Source: Chionis minor | Taxonomy: Eukaryota; Chordata; Aves; Charadriiformes; Chionididae | Reading direction: 5' to 3' | Assembly (NCBI GenBank): GCA_013398295.1 | Contig: VZSF01009119.1 | Coordinates: forward strand, 565,985-629,984 | DNA length: 64,000 nucleotides | Part shown: piece by piece, positions 34,968 to 46,545 of the stretch | How the letters are laid out: every line of letters starts with the position of its first letter | Position numbering within the stretch: the stretch's first letter is position 1 | The notes under the pieces: model-generated | Told to the model about the DNA's origin: nothing | The model's database searches: none | Seen by the model: only the letters and a program-made list of their open reading frames with translations | Program-made: the position numbers and the translations under genes

Positions 34968-37851
34968 TTAATGGAATGTGCAGCTGCCGAACAGAGTGTT
35001 CCTCTCCCCGCTGCCTCCCGAGCAGCCCAGCGCTCGCTGGAGCGGGGAATTGGGCTGCCAAAAGTAGCTGAGGCTAACTGGGGCTCGTGTGGTGGGAGAG
35101 GACGGGCAGATGGACAGACAGCCTTCTAATCCTCCCAGCCCTGAGGCTCGTGCTGGGGGAGCTGTGGGTGCCCTGTTGCCGCACACGGGATGCAAGGGCC
35201 GCCCTGCTCACTGCGTTACGGAGCAGGGAGCTCGCTCCCTTCCCGCACATCCCTGCGGGATCTCAGCTTGCCAAGGGAATGGACAAGCCTGCTCAGCAGG
35301 CTGCAAATGTCTCCCTTTGCCTAAGCAGAGCGTGATCCAGACTTCAGGTTGAGCAGATCAGAGCTGCCCATCACCCTGTGTTGAGCATGGTGGGGTTTGG
35401 GGGCGAGTAAAGTCCTAATTTCTACGCCTCTGCCATCTCAGTCAACGTGAGCTAGTCAACCCATCCCTGTCATCCACCTCTACAGGCCAAAGTCTGACCC
35501 GAGCTGGTGTTGGGAACACCCTGGGAGGTGTTCAGCTGAGATCGCAAAACTAAGAAAGCCTCGAGACTGGCTGACTGCATAGCCCCGAGGAGATCCTACA
35601 CAAAAGCCTTCATTTTGGCTGAGAACAGACAAAAAATCACCAACCAAATCATTTCTAAATGACAGCAAGACAGGAGCACCATAAACCAAAGGTCCTGGAT
35701 GATTTTAACGATGTTAAGGGAGCTAGGAGAAGGGCAACCAGTTTAATGCCAGTGTTACCAATTCATTTCTACTTGGCACTGAACAGCACTGAAGAGTTTT
35801 AAGGAAACCTTTTCTTCTGGTATGTGGTGGAGCATTTTGGAGTGCTTGATGGAGGAGTGGTTGCTAAAATCCCGTATTACATGAGATTTTGAGGAGCGGG
35901 TCCACCTGTTTGCACCACCAAGGTCTCCCAGAGGTACCAGATGCCACAACACACCGCCTTAGCCAATATACTCATTGCCTGACCACCTCGTCATGAGTAA
36001 CACCTGAGGAGCGATGACTAGGACTACTTTGGGTTCAGCAGCTCTCCTCCTGAGGCAATAAAGCCCTTTGTTAGGTGTCTCAGCACTGGTGTTCCAGCAG
36101 CCCTACGGTATAATCCACATTTAATCCTCACTTGCATTTTCTGCTGCTAACCCCTCTGCTAACGCCAAGGAGTTCCCAGTGCTTGCAGTGCTCCTCTGAA
36201 GGTGCACTCTCTCCTTCGTGGTTCTCTCCTCCTCTTCCTAGGAGGCTCTTCTGTACAGATTTTTCACCTAGATGAGTTTTTACGTGTCCTTTGCAGGAAA
36301 TCTGTTCCTTTAAGTTTGCTCCGCTAGCAGCTATGAAGCAATTGGGCAGAACTGACCCTGGGAGAGGGGTCCGGCTGCAGAGACGTTTCCACTGTGCCTG
36401 TGGAGGAAGCAGGAGATGGCCTCTTGGATTTCAGCACACAAAGGAAAGTTACAGGACTATAGCATGTCGAATCGCTTCATGCCGAAATAAATCCTGACAT
36501 AATAAGCCCTAATACTGCCAAAGACACTATTAGAGTCAGTCACAAAAATAATCCACGTCGAAAATCGGTGAAAATACCTCTCCCCGGTGGAATAACATGG
36601 CTCCAGAGGATCAGTTCCAGTCAAAGACGATAATTTCACATTTACGCACCGGCAGACGAGGGCAGCTCCAAAAGGCAACATTCGTTGCCAAAAAACCTTT
36701 GCTTAAGTGAGATTTTGCCACCTCCCATCAAAGACTTGCTTTTAAAACCAATGAGCAAGAACAAAAGGGAAGACCATGAAAAGCAGAGATCGAATCAAAG
36801 TCCAGAAGGATGTTATGGCTGTCTCTGACACCCTTGCCTTCAGTCCTATCAATCCTTAATTAGCAGCAGCGAGGGCTGAATGCCAACCTGATTGCTCCAC
36901 AAGCACAAGTTTCCTGGTTTTCAGAGGTTAGTGGTAAAAATTTCTCCCAGCCTTTGCTGCGTTGTAGCTGGTCTTGGGGATTTGTGGGCAGAGCCATGTC
37001 CACAAGTCACTGACTTCATCTGTGGTTGCCTGTGCAGGGCTGTAGGTGTCTTTGCACATGTGGATCCTGACCACACGGTGCATGTGTGCTGCCTCCACCG
37101 TCCTGGGAATGCCGCTTCCCCCGAGGAACCCATGAGGCACGGCCACCGGATGCCGACCTTCCTCATGGAGCAGCTTAGGGGATGGTCTTAGAAAGCAAGA
37201 TAGCCAAAAAGACATAGCAGGGTAGCAAAAAAACAGGGACAAGCAATTTTTTCTTTGGGAAAAAAAAAAAATCTCTTGCTTAGGAAAAAAATTATCTAGC
37301 ATCCATTTTTAAAAGAAAAGGCAAACCAAAACCCAAAACAAATAAAAACCCCAAAACCAAGTTCCTTTTAATTAAAACTTGAAGCCTGTCACAGGGAATT
37401 TTGATAAAAACATTGACATTTTGCAAAGCTGCCCTTGGACAAATTTGCAAGCATTGAAAGCTCTGAGACACGGACACTGTGGAAGCGCATCTGCGCATCC
37501 CGGAGCGTTTGGGAAGGACATTCATCTTCCTGCAGCCAGGTGCATTGGTAATTCTGGGATGTTTCTCACATGTTTGTCCATCCCGTACCCGCGTGCGAGG
37601 TACGCAGCATGCAGGGCTGCGGCAGGCCTGGGTGAAGGCCAGGAGAAGGTCGGGTGGTTGCACAGGGTGAGGAAAGAAAAGAGCCCACAGGTCGCAGCGC
37701 TGCGGGAGCTCCGCGGGCACACAGGGCTGCTGACGTGGTTTAGGAAGCAGGTACTTCCTGCCTGTGTGTCTCCCGGTGCTTGCACAGACACGGAGCTGTG
37801 TCACTTCATGAAGCCCAGGACACACTCTGACATCTCTCTGGGGTGAGGGTT
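34968..37851. other. Unique noncoding sequence
   Basis: Mixed composition. A-rich, C-containing low-complexity sequence lies at 37255-37370, including a 13-A run. No gene is supported. Frames on both strands between 37290 and 37850 overlap one another and have no domain. Confidence 0.5.
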
Positions 37852-38391
37852 AGAACCATAGAATCATTCAGGTTGGAAGGGACCTCTAAGATCATCATGT
37901 TCCACCATCAACCCAACACTGCCCAACCCACCCCTGACCCACGTCCCTCAGCACCACGTCTGCCGAGCTGGGAAACACCTCCAGGGGTGGCGACTCCACC
38001 ACTGCCCTGGGCAGCCTCTGCCAGCGCTTGACAACCCTTTGGGTGAAGAAATTTTTCCTAATATCCTCCACCGATGTGACGTGAGGCCATTTCCTCTTGT
38101 CCTATTGCCTGTTCCTTGGGAGAAGAGACGACCCCCCTGGCTACACCCTCCTTCCAGGCAGTTGTAGGGAGCGAGAAGGTCTCCCCTCAGCCTCCTCTTC
38201 TCCAGGCGGAACAACCCCAGGTGCCTCAGCCGCTCCTCAGGAGACTTGTGCTCCAGCCCCCTCCCCAGCTCCGTTGCCCTTCCCTGGACACGTTCCAGCC
38301 CCTCCATGTCTGTCTTGTTGCGAAGGACCCAAAACTAAACACAGGATCCAAGGTGGGGCCTCACCAGTGCCCAGTACAGGGGGATAATTGC
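37852..38391 (-). mobile_element. CR1 LINE, longest copy in the window
   Basis: Starts with the inverted tail (AGAACCATAGAATCATTCAG) and GGTTGGAAGGGACCTCTAAG. It runs through CCTCAGCACCACGTCTGCC, GAAGAAATTTTTCCTAATAT, TCCTCTTCTCCAGGCGGAAC and GGGCCTCACCAGTGCCCAGT before losing similarity. It is on the minus strand, truncated at the 5' end, and has no reverse transcriptase coding part. It differs from the 28.7 and 42.0 kb copies and so belongs to another CR1 subfamily. Confidence 0.95.
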
Positions 38392-39219
38392 TGACTGGTG
38401 AAGCCCAGTTCTCAGATTTTGGGTAACTCATTTGTTCTGGGGGATTTGTGGAGCCGCATGTTGATGCGGTGCCCGTGATTCTCTTGGACACCTCCAACGG
38501 TCAGGTCACAGAGGGATACTTCCACCTCCTGAGCCAGAAATGCCAGTGCCAAAGCTTTTTCTTGCTTATGAACATTTTTACGCACCATCTCTGTGTCCAT
38601 CGCTCCATCTCCTCCCTTCTCCCATGCATACGGGAGCACTCCGCTCACACCAAGAAATCTGAGCATCCCCAGATGATTAAAGGAAGCGCTGCCTTTTAAA
38701 TCACTCTGATTGGGGTTGATGGCTGTGTGGAGTTGGACACTCGGCTCTAATGATGTGTGAAAATTTTCCCGCTGTGACCTGTCGTTCCCAGCTGTGGAAA
38801 ATAAGGAGAAAGGCAAAGGGGGGGCGGAAATAAAAAAAAACCAACCAAAAACCAAACCACCAACACACCACACGCAAAACAAGAAGATTCCTCCAGTGGG
38901 AGCCCCAGATCAGAGAGCGCTTTGTCACTCAGGATGGTTCTTCTGTGGCTCCGCTCGCTGCGGAGCTGGGAGAGTACTAATGGGGACGTGCATGTGTGTG
39001 GCACTGATGGCTTTCTGCTCCATGGTGGCAGGTGAATCCGGACCCTGCTTCACCACAGGTTGGTGTGACCAAAGCAGCCCAGCCACGTTGGAAGCTCACT
39101 CCCAGGTGGGGAACGCCTGCAGGTTTCTCGGTGGGCTCTGTCCTGGCTCTGGCTGGTCCCACCATGTTCCCACGCTGGTCCCACCGATGTTCCCATGCTG
39201 GTGTTGGGGGGGTATTATC
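38392..39219. other. Unique noncoding sequence with an A/C-only run
   Basis: Mixed sequence. Positions 38832-38873 contain only A and C on the plus strand. No gene recognised. The minus-strand frame of 259 codons at 38977-39756 has no domain and overlaps plus-strand frames. Confidence 0.5.
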
Positions 39220-39560
39220 TGAGATGAGAGTGTTGCGGGTACATATCCACAGCCGTGCTGCTGGAGCGTCGCTCGAGGCCACGACTCCTCCGAATGAGAC
39301 CCCGCGGAGAGGTGGGTAGGGGACCCACGGGAGGCAGAGCCCGGCCAGCACCCCCAGCCTGGAAGCACAGCACCACGGCACCGCCGCAAGTCCCGCCGGC
39401 GTGGGAAGAAGGGTCTGAGCAAGCAAACGACGCCGTCCCCAACGCACAGGGACCGCTGGTTGACACCTCTTCAGGTTAGTCTCCACCGCTGCTGCTGACC
39501 GGGGACCAGCCACCAGCCCTCCGCGCGAAGGCGAGGTGAACCCAGCCAGTACACTCACTG
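39220..39560. promoter_or_regulatory. CpG-enriched block
   Basis: CpG is frequent across 39235-39440 compared with neighbours. There is no TATA, CCAAT or exon pattern that I can tie to it. It is a weak CpG island candidate. Confidence 0.3.
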
Positions 39561-40419
39561 CCGGCTTTCTCCACCACCTTCCCCGTTGTTGACTTCCTGG
39601 CGACACTGAAATCCAAAGCAAATCTCGGCGTGCGCAGTCCAACCCTTCCCCTCCAGACAAGTTTGCTTTTTGCCGGCTCTCCTTGCTGACATTTGCCATT
39701 CTGCGGCAGAAGGGAATGACCGGGCGAGCTCCAAAACGAAGGATGAGTTTCCTCACGCTTGGATGGAGCTAAAGAGAGGCACGAGGGGAGGCCGGGCACC
39801 GGCCGGAGGTGTCCTGCAGTGAGTGGCCCTCAATGTGACATTGATGGCTCTTAATTCTTAAGCCTGCTTTGGAAGGATTTCAGCAGATCCTATTTAATCA
39901 CTGCGGCCTCTTCAACTCCCCGTCTCGGCTGGGGGTAACGTTATGGGTTCTCCACCAGCTCTCTCCAAGAACTGGCCACCCTCCTCTTCCTCCACGGGTC
40001 CCCAGCCCAGGAAACACCACCGAGCCCCTCGCCCGCCGCGGGGTGCGAGGCTGCCGAAGCCACCGCAGCCCTCGGCTTGTTTACGAAGGCACAGCTCAAA
40101 GAGCATTTGTTTAATTTCCCCCGGACAGTGGAAGGAGTCCGTCTCTCACTAACGAAGGCCACGGCTTCCCGCAGGTGCTCCACCAACTCCCCGCCATGGG
40201 GCCGCGCCATGCATAAGATTAAATATTTAAGCACTTGTCAAAACGTTGTAACGATTTTTTTGTCTTGTTCCATTAGCTCCGTTTCCAAAGGCCACCACTG
40301 GAACTACTGAACATTTATTTCTATTGAATCCAGCTTAGAAGTTATGATCTGAGAAAGCGGGAGACAGGACAGTATGTTCTGCGGCGCCTGCTTTTCCCCA
40401 CCACCGCTCAGCTGAGACA
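39561..40419. other. Unique noncoding sequence
   Basis: Mixed, CpG-containing sequence near 40000-40210, then an AT-rich stretch (40215-40350). No gene or repeat recognised. Confidence 0.5.
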
Positions 40420-40760
40420 CGTCAGCCTTTGAAACATCATTTTTATTCCTACCTTAGAAAAACTAAAATAAAGAGATTGATTCTCCCGCCTGCTTGATTT
40501 GCTTCTGCCGGCTAAATAAGGTACATAAATATCAGTTAGGCGGCTGCCCCGTGTAAGTTTGGGGGCCATCAGTTTTAAACGCCTTGCGCAGTTTGCGGTA
40601 CCGCCCGCGTGAGCTGGGTTTCCTTCCCCGGTGAAAAATAGAGTGTTGTTATTACGTGATTTTCCTGTTGCTAGAGATGTGCACACGTGAATCTTCTCCC
40701 CTCGCTGTCTGTGCATGAACAGCATCCTATTATGCTAATATTATGAGTATTAGACAAAAA
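40420..40760. promoter_or_regulatory. Possible conserved noncoding element
   Basis: Non-repetitive block mixing AT-rich words (TTATTAC, TATGCTAATATTATGAG) with CpG-containing words (GCGGTACCGCCCGCG, TTACGTGA). Such a mix is typical of conserved vertebrate regulatory elements. No alignment available. Confidence 0.2.
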
Positions 40761-41220
40761 GCACTGAAGAAAGCCAAGGGAGACAGCAGTCTGCCGGGGG
40801 GCGCTGCAGGGGTCTGTGGTCCTCAGGTTCGCTTTGGGTATCCCTGAGCAGTGCAGAGCCAGAGGGAGCTGCACGGGGTGGGGGACACCCCCAGCCCCCG
40901 GAGACGTTGCAGGAACACCCAACGCACCAGCCCTCGGCTACGGGATCCCGCACTGGGGCCACCGCAGAGCTCAGCTTTCCCCAGGCAAACCCCAAATTTG
41001 CAGAGGGAGCTGGGCTGGCTGGGGCCAGGTGATGGGACCGCTGGTGGCAGCCCTGCTGTCACCTCCCTTCCCTCCGTCAGGGGGAAAAAAAGTGGAAATC
41101 TAACGCATTCTTAAAGACTTCCCTGCCTTTTAATTCCTCTCTATTTAAAGAAACGCGAGATCCCGAGTTCCGGCCCCGCTGCCTGCGCCTGGACGCTTCT
41201 TCTTCGCAAAGTTGTAATCC
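40761..41220. other. Unique noncoding sequence, GC-rich
   Basis: GC-rich sequence with overlapping short frames. No feature recognised apart from general CpG content. Confidence 0.5.
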
Positions 41221-41227
41221 CCGCTAG

Positions 41228-41312
41228 TGACATCACAGGCCGTTGCCATGGGGATGTCACAAACTCATTGCCATGGGGATGTCACAAACTCAGCGCTGTG
41301 ACTTCACCACGG
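41228..41312 (+). promoter_or_regulatory. CRE-like site with duplicated RFX-like half-sites
   Basis: TGACATCA (41228-41235) is a CREB/ATF-type variant. It is followed by GTTGCCATGG (41242-41251) and ATTGCCATGG (41267-41276), each resembling an X-box half-site for RFX factors. Each GCCATGG is followed by GATGTCAC. The second set exists because a 25-bp unit (41243-41267) is exactly repeated (41268-41292). A further TGACTTCACC follows. The clustering suggests a cyclic-AMP or RFX responsive element. Function is inferred from motifs only. Confidence 0.35.
41243..41292 (+). repeat. 25-bp perfect tandem duplication
   Basis: The two copies (41243-41267 and 41268-41292) are identical. The unit contains TTGCCATGGGGATGTCACAA. 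Perfect identity implies a recent event or selection to keep both copies. Confidence 0.95.
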
Positions 41313-41344
41313 GTGGGGATGGGCAGCAAGGGAGGCAGCGCTTC

Positions 41345-41605
41345 CCAACCACCAGCGTCTCCGGTAATTAGCAAACTGGCATGGAAAATGAGGATGAAAC
41401 ACAGGATAGGAACATAAAACCATTTTGTAAGTATGATCTATTGGAAAGCATTCCCCCATGAGAAAGTGCCTCCTTAATGGATCCTGCGCTCTTAAGTAAA
41501 CCACAAAAGGCAGAGAATAAAATAGAAATTATAGTGATTTGTTTTATTGGGCATTTCATTGAGTAATTAAGAGGATAATCAGGAGAAGGAACATTAAAAG
41601 GCGTT
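41345..41605. promoter_or_regulatory. Homeodomain-site block, possible enhancer
   Basis: Non-repetitive AT-rich sequence just downstream of the CRE/RFX-like cluster. It has TAATTA cores at 41365-41370 and 41564-41569, a GATAA word, and TTTTATTGGGC. Composition and motif content resemble conserved developmental enhancers. Not tested. Confidence 0.25.
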
Positions 41606-42019
41606 ACGCTCAGCCCTCCTCTTGCTCTAGAGGAGCGAGCTATTGAACGTGCAGCATCACTCCATGTCTCCCTGTGCTAACACAGGCTTCCCCAGGGCGA
41701 GGAGGGAACGCGCGTGGATGTGTCACAGCACGAGGGGTCGCACGTAGGATATGGGAAGGGGCAAAAAAGTAACTCCACCATGGCCCTGGTGGGACGCCAG
41801 AGCTCTCCCGAGAAGCACAGGGTGGGAACGGTAGGTTGCAGGAGCAAACCCACCCCTCACAGCATCTCTTGGCACGTGGCGTCAGGCTGCGGCGCTGGCA
41901 CACGGTGCGTGTCGGAGCAGGGGAGGCTGAAGGGAAGAAAACCAGCCCTGGCCGCAGAGGAGCTCTTGGGAGAGCTCGCCAGGGTGAAATGTGCGCCGAG
42001 GAAGCACCACGGCCGAGGC
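41606..42019. other. Unique noncoding sequence
   Basis: Mixed, GC-rich. No gene or repeat recognised before the CR1 copy. Confidence 0.5.
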
Positions 42020-42276
42020 AGAATCATAGAATCACTTGGGTTGGAAGAGACCTTCAAGATCATCGAGTCCAACCATAAACCTATGCCAAAACCGCCCCTA
42101 ACCCATGTCCCTCAGCACCACGTCTGCCCGGCTTTTAAATCCCTCCAGGGACGGTGATTCCACCCCCTCCCTGGGCAGCCTCTTCCAATGCTTGAGAACC
42201 CTTTCGGTAAAGAAGTTTTTCCTAATATCCAACCTAAACCTCCCCCGGCACAACTTGAGGCCATTTCCTCTTGTCC
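42020..42276 (-). mobile_element. CR1 LINE, 5'-truncated copy, inverted relative to 28.7 kb copy
   Basis: Starts AGAATCATAGAATCACTTGG and GGAAGAGACCTTCAAGATCA. It continues with CCTCAGCACCACGTCTGCCC and GGTAAAGAAGTTTTTCCTAA, and stops at CCATTTCCTCTTGTCC. It is the minus-strand counterpart of 28868-29133 with only scattered differences, so both belong to one CR1 subfamily. It contains no coding part and cannot move by itself. Confidence 0.95.
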
Positions 42277-44280
42277 AGAAGTGGCAGAGAGCTGGAGAAC
42301 CAGCTGAAAGCTCAGCACCACGGTTACCCTGTGCCAGGAGAGCAGCTCCGCCACCCACCCCCGCTTCTAACACCTATCCTCCATTTTGCACCCACATCTT
42401 TTTCTTTGGAAAATATGCATACAAGTACCCGGACAACTAATCTGACTCCAGCAGGACCCACCACCAACCCAAGAGCCCTCAGCAGTTGCAACTCAATCTA
42501 AGGTGCTTCTCCAAGACACCCAGACCTTCCTGCAGATGAGGAAACCTTGGTGTTGGCCAACACGTCCATGAAACAAAGCCCTACTCAAGCAACAAAGTCT
42601 GCAACTCCTTTCTGACGCCCAGCACATCTCGCTCCACCCCATTTACCCACCGGCATGGCCACACTCCAACACAGAAGGCAGGACACCAGGTCCCACCATG
42701 GGCTCTTCAGCCCCCATCGCACTCTGGGGACCCCCATTCTCACACACGGCCATCTCCTAAGAGGCCCCAGGCAAAAGCCAGCCCCAGCGAGAGCAACCTG
42801 GCCACTGCAAGCCCCAAATGGCCACTGCAGGGAGCAAACACAAGCACAGCGATGGGGAAGTGAAAACTGGAATGATGGAGGCATGGGGAAAAAAAAAAAA
42901 AAGAAAAAAAAAGGCTTTACTGAAAGCAGCGAGTGCCATTGGAGATGCATTTATACACACCGTGACGACAGGTAGGCTAATTCATGTTATTGCCTCAAAC
43001 CACTTGCTTCAGGAGACAAAACAAGCAACCAACCAACCCAGGTAAGTGAGAAACCCCAACCTGCACCACGGCAGTGCTGACCAGTTGCCAGGAACTAAGT
43101 AGTTCTTAGGTCCTTGCTCGCTCCAGGACCATGTATTTAGGAAAGTACAACACCTTACATACAGGAGAAGGCTGGCTCGTTTCAAAGTGGCCTCTGTGGC
43201 TGGAAACCATTTTTTCCTCCCTTGAGAGATGGATGTGATGGTATCATCCAGTTGCCATGCTGGGCCAGCATTTCAGGGACAGTGCTTTGTCAGGGTTAAG
43301 CCCACGTTGCCAGACTACTATCAGAAAAATCCATGTTCAGGAAGTCACCAGCCCTCCCTTCCCCTGTCCCGGGAACCACTGCTCCCCTCCGTCCTCCCCT
43401 GCTCAGGGGGGACAATCCCACCCTCTTCAATGCAAAGTAAGATGCTTTCTGGCTTGTTGCTGGCCCTTACAGGCATGAGAGTGGCTTGTTGGGAGACACG
43501 AGTGCGCGACACAGCCCTAAAACAAGGCTCATATTTGAAGTGCGTGGACGGAGGCTGGATTAGAAAGCCCGGAAGGAGCGTCTAGCTCTGCTCCTACGCT
43601 GAAAAGGATGCTCAGCAGCAGCAACCAAGACAGCTTCGCCCTGCCCAGCCCTTCGTGCAATCCCGAAGCAGCTGCTCCGGCGCCGGGGAAGCAGCGATTT
43701 CCTCTGCGACGTTGGAACTGACCCGGGGAGGGGGTAACGTGCGCTGCTTCCCGACGCCGCCACAGGCAGGAGGGCAGGGCTGCCTCCCTCCCCGGAGCAC
43801 CCAGCGCTCCGCTAACCCCGGGGTCATCCAGACCAGTTGGACAACGCACTGCCACACAGGCAGATTAGGACTAAGAGCAAATGCAGGACTAAAACGCCAC
43901 CGTTAACCCCCTCTGCCCAGTCCGGCAGAGCCTGCAAAGCCCAGAGCTCCTCGGGTGCAGAGCAGGTCCCAGGCAGACAACTCATCTGTGGCTTGAGACA
44001 AGTTTAGAGAATCACTGCTGAAGTTTCCCCTCTTGCAAACACCTTATTTCCCTCTAGTCAATGCAACAAGCAGGTTTAGTGCAACGCAAACACGGAACGG
44101 AGAATAAAACAATATACCAGCCCATACCTGCAGGTGCATCCTTCCGAGCAGCGGGGAGGACGTTGCTGTCTCTCGGTAATTTTCCAACATCCTGTGTTGC
44201 AGGTAGATTTATGCGCTGATCGTAGTTGGAGCTGTTAATAAAAAAGTGCAAAGAAAATGGATTTTACTGTGAAGTGTAGA
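42277..44280. other. Unique noncoding sequence
   Basis: Mixed sequence with an A-rich run (42889-42912, one G inside). Starting next to the CR1 edge is TCAGCACCACGG (42312-42323), which resembles the left half of a REST site but has no right half. No gene recognised. Confidence 0.5.
42889..42912 (+). repeat. A-rich run
   Basis: Fourteen A, one G, then nine A. No retroposon body recognised upstream. Confidence 0.9.
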
Positions 44281-44984
44281 GCTGCTTTTCTTCCAGCTTT
44301 GCATTATCATGACTTTCCCTTTTTTTAAATCTTTCTTTCCTATGATTGACCGTGTTTGGGGTTCAAAGCATTAAAAATACATCACAGATCTTCCTTCATC
44401 TACTATGCATGAGAGAGTCAGAAGCATTACATGGCTTAAATGGATATTTTGGGAGGGACCCCGGACCGAGCAGTTCCTACTTTAACGGGGAGCCAGAGGG
44501 ATGAAGCTAATTTGCAAATAATGTTACATGCTGGCTTTACTTGAACTCGAGGGAAAAGGCTGCAGTGGCTACTTGTCATTCTTTGTGAGAAATTGAACGA
44601 AACGGAAATTGAGTTCACTAGTAAAAAAAATATATTATTTTTTTTTAAAAAAAAAAAAATCTGCATCAGACCAATTTCCTCCCGCACCAGGGGAAGATCC
44701 CAGGACTGCAATGAAGCCTTGCCTCAGCACATACCGCTACCGCTGCCTGGGCACTGGGGACAAACAGACCAGCCCTCCTTTTCCCGAGAGCAGATTTGGA
44801 ACTTGGAAAGCTGCAAGCGTTTCTCCAGCTCGACTTAAGCCACTTTTTCCTTACGCAGTTTGGAAGACAACTTTCCCCTTTAGCATCGCAAATGCCTTCC
44901 CCCAGGAGGGGGGAGCTCCAGTATCTGCAGCGCTGCATCTTTACAGCGAGTTGTCTATCGACAACTTTGTGGCTAACGTATACA
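44281..44984. other. Unique AT-rich sequence with a T9-A13 tract
   Basis: AT-rich and non-repetitive from 44281 to 44640, then mixed. T9 followed directly by A13 at 44638-44659 is a self-complementary homopolymer pair. The first part could be regulatory. No gene recognised. Confidence 0.45.
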
Positions 44985-45300
44985 ATGAGAAGCGGAGGAG
45001 CTAATATAATGCAATTTTCCATGTTTACTGCATTATTACAGTGGTTGAATCCACTGATTAGTTCCTATTTTTCTTGCCATCTCTTCCCGAGCATCCCTTT
45101 TATTTTTGCCCTGCTTATCTGCATACAGAGGCATTTATACGACCGGCTGGTGTAACAGCAAGCAGGGCCAAAGCTATCATTTCTCCTCCCTTTCAAATTT
45201 AATCTTGCAGACCTCAATCTTTGTGATACCGCTATTATTTTGTCCGTATCTGATCTAATGAGAACCAGCCATTATTTTTGCCTTAAAAAAAAAAAAAAGA
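44985..45300. promoter_or_regulatory. Possible conserved noncoding element
   Basis: Non-repetitive AT-leaning block with TGCATTATTACAG, a symmetrical TGAATCCACTGATTAG-like stretch, TTTAATCTTG and CTAATGAG. It ends at an A-rich run (45286-45304). Texture resembles a conserved enhancer. No alignment could be run. Confidence 0.25.
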
Positions 45301-46354
45301 AAAATGGAAAAAACTAATCCGAGCAAGAGATAATGATGGCTGTGGCACTAATGATCCTTGGCATATCTCCTTGCGATGAATCTGGTGCTAAAACAGAGAC
45401 CGTTTGTTTCCCTTCCCTCGGCAAAACTGCAGGACTGACCCCTCGCGCGCAGGCAGCTCCCCACCAACAAACAACGTTGCCCCCATCTCCCAGGGGATTC
45501 ACCTCGCTGCCAACTATCTCAGCAGCCCTTCTTGTTGTCTTAACTTATTTACCCAAATAGTGGGAAAACAACTCAAGCGGAGCCGGGCACTCTCCAACAA
45601 CATGACCGCAACCAGTTTCTTCAGTTTTGGAAAGTCTTTGGAAAGTCTCTTCCCCCGGTGGTTATTAATCAAAAAGGGAAGGGGAAATTCCCTACAATGC
45701 AAACAATACCAGCAAGTGCTCTTCATTATGTTCCTTGATGACCATGGCAAGACATTTTGCCCCCCAGCTTCCTTCACGCCGCCCACCTCCGAGCAGACTA
45801 TCACACCAGCTGGAGACCACGTGAAGCATCATCAAGCCAAGCTGTTCCGCCTGCGCCAACCCCATCAGCCAGCAGGGGTTCGCTCGGGAAGGGTGAGGAG
45901 ACAAACTGGGGAATCCCTCCCTTCTCCTGCACCCCAAACAGCCAGAGGTTTTTCAAGCGGCGAACGCGCCCACCGCCCTCCTCGCTGCACGCCCCCCATG
46001 TGCACTGTTGCTCTCTGGTTTGTACCTACGCCGCACTCTTCACCTCCGCTCGCAGCCCGGAGAGCTTCACACGCCCTCCCCTTTCCCCTGGGAATATTAT
46101 AAAGGAATCACAGGGCCACATTCGGCTCTTGGTCTCGGCGATGCAAGCAGGGACCTGGAGCTGCTTCAAAGGCACGCGGCACTGGCGGGGCATGGGATCC
46201 ATCCTGTCCCCTGCACCAGGATTTACACAGGTGAGACTTGCGGGATTCAAACTGAGCCCTTCCCAACACCCTCTGCCAAATGGGCCCGATTTGGGGAAAC
46301 CTTTGCTCGCATCAGCACGGAGCTCCCAGCTGCCCAAGCTGTAGCACTGCGGCA
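45301..46354. other. Unique noncoding sequence
   Basis: Mixed to GC-rich. Plus-strand frames of 232 and 195 codons at 45404-46102 and 45757-46344 overlap each other in different frames, have no domains and are not supported. Confidence 0.5.
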
Positions 46355-46545
46355 ACATGAGCATTTCTTGGTCTACATACAAGACAGCATGTATTATCTT
46401 TATTATTAATGAAAGATTAAACATTATAAAGAGCATTATTAATTTTAAAGCTACTAATAATTATCAGCTGTCCCTCACTTCACCCTGCAAGCCCGAGAGC
46501 TATAATGAAAGAGCAAATTCCAGCTTAGAGCATCTTTAGCAGAGG
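46355..46545. promoter_or_regulatory. AT-rich homeodomain-word cluster
   Basis: Dense ATTA/TAAT words between 46390 and 46470, followed by TTATCAGCTG, which joins a GATA-type word to an E-box CAGCTG. The adjacency of GATA and E-box words is typical of GATA/TAL-type composite sites, but spacing here is not the classical one. Low confidence. Confidence 0.2.

Noticed and set aside
38977..39756. 259-codon minus-strand open frame
   Set aside because: CpG/GC-rich DNA with overlapping plus-strand frames. No domain, no signal peptide and no splice context.
42311..42323. REST-like half-site CTCAGCACCACGG
   Set aside because: Right half of the REST site is absent.
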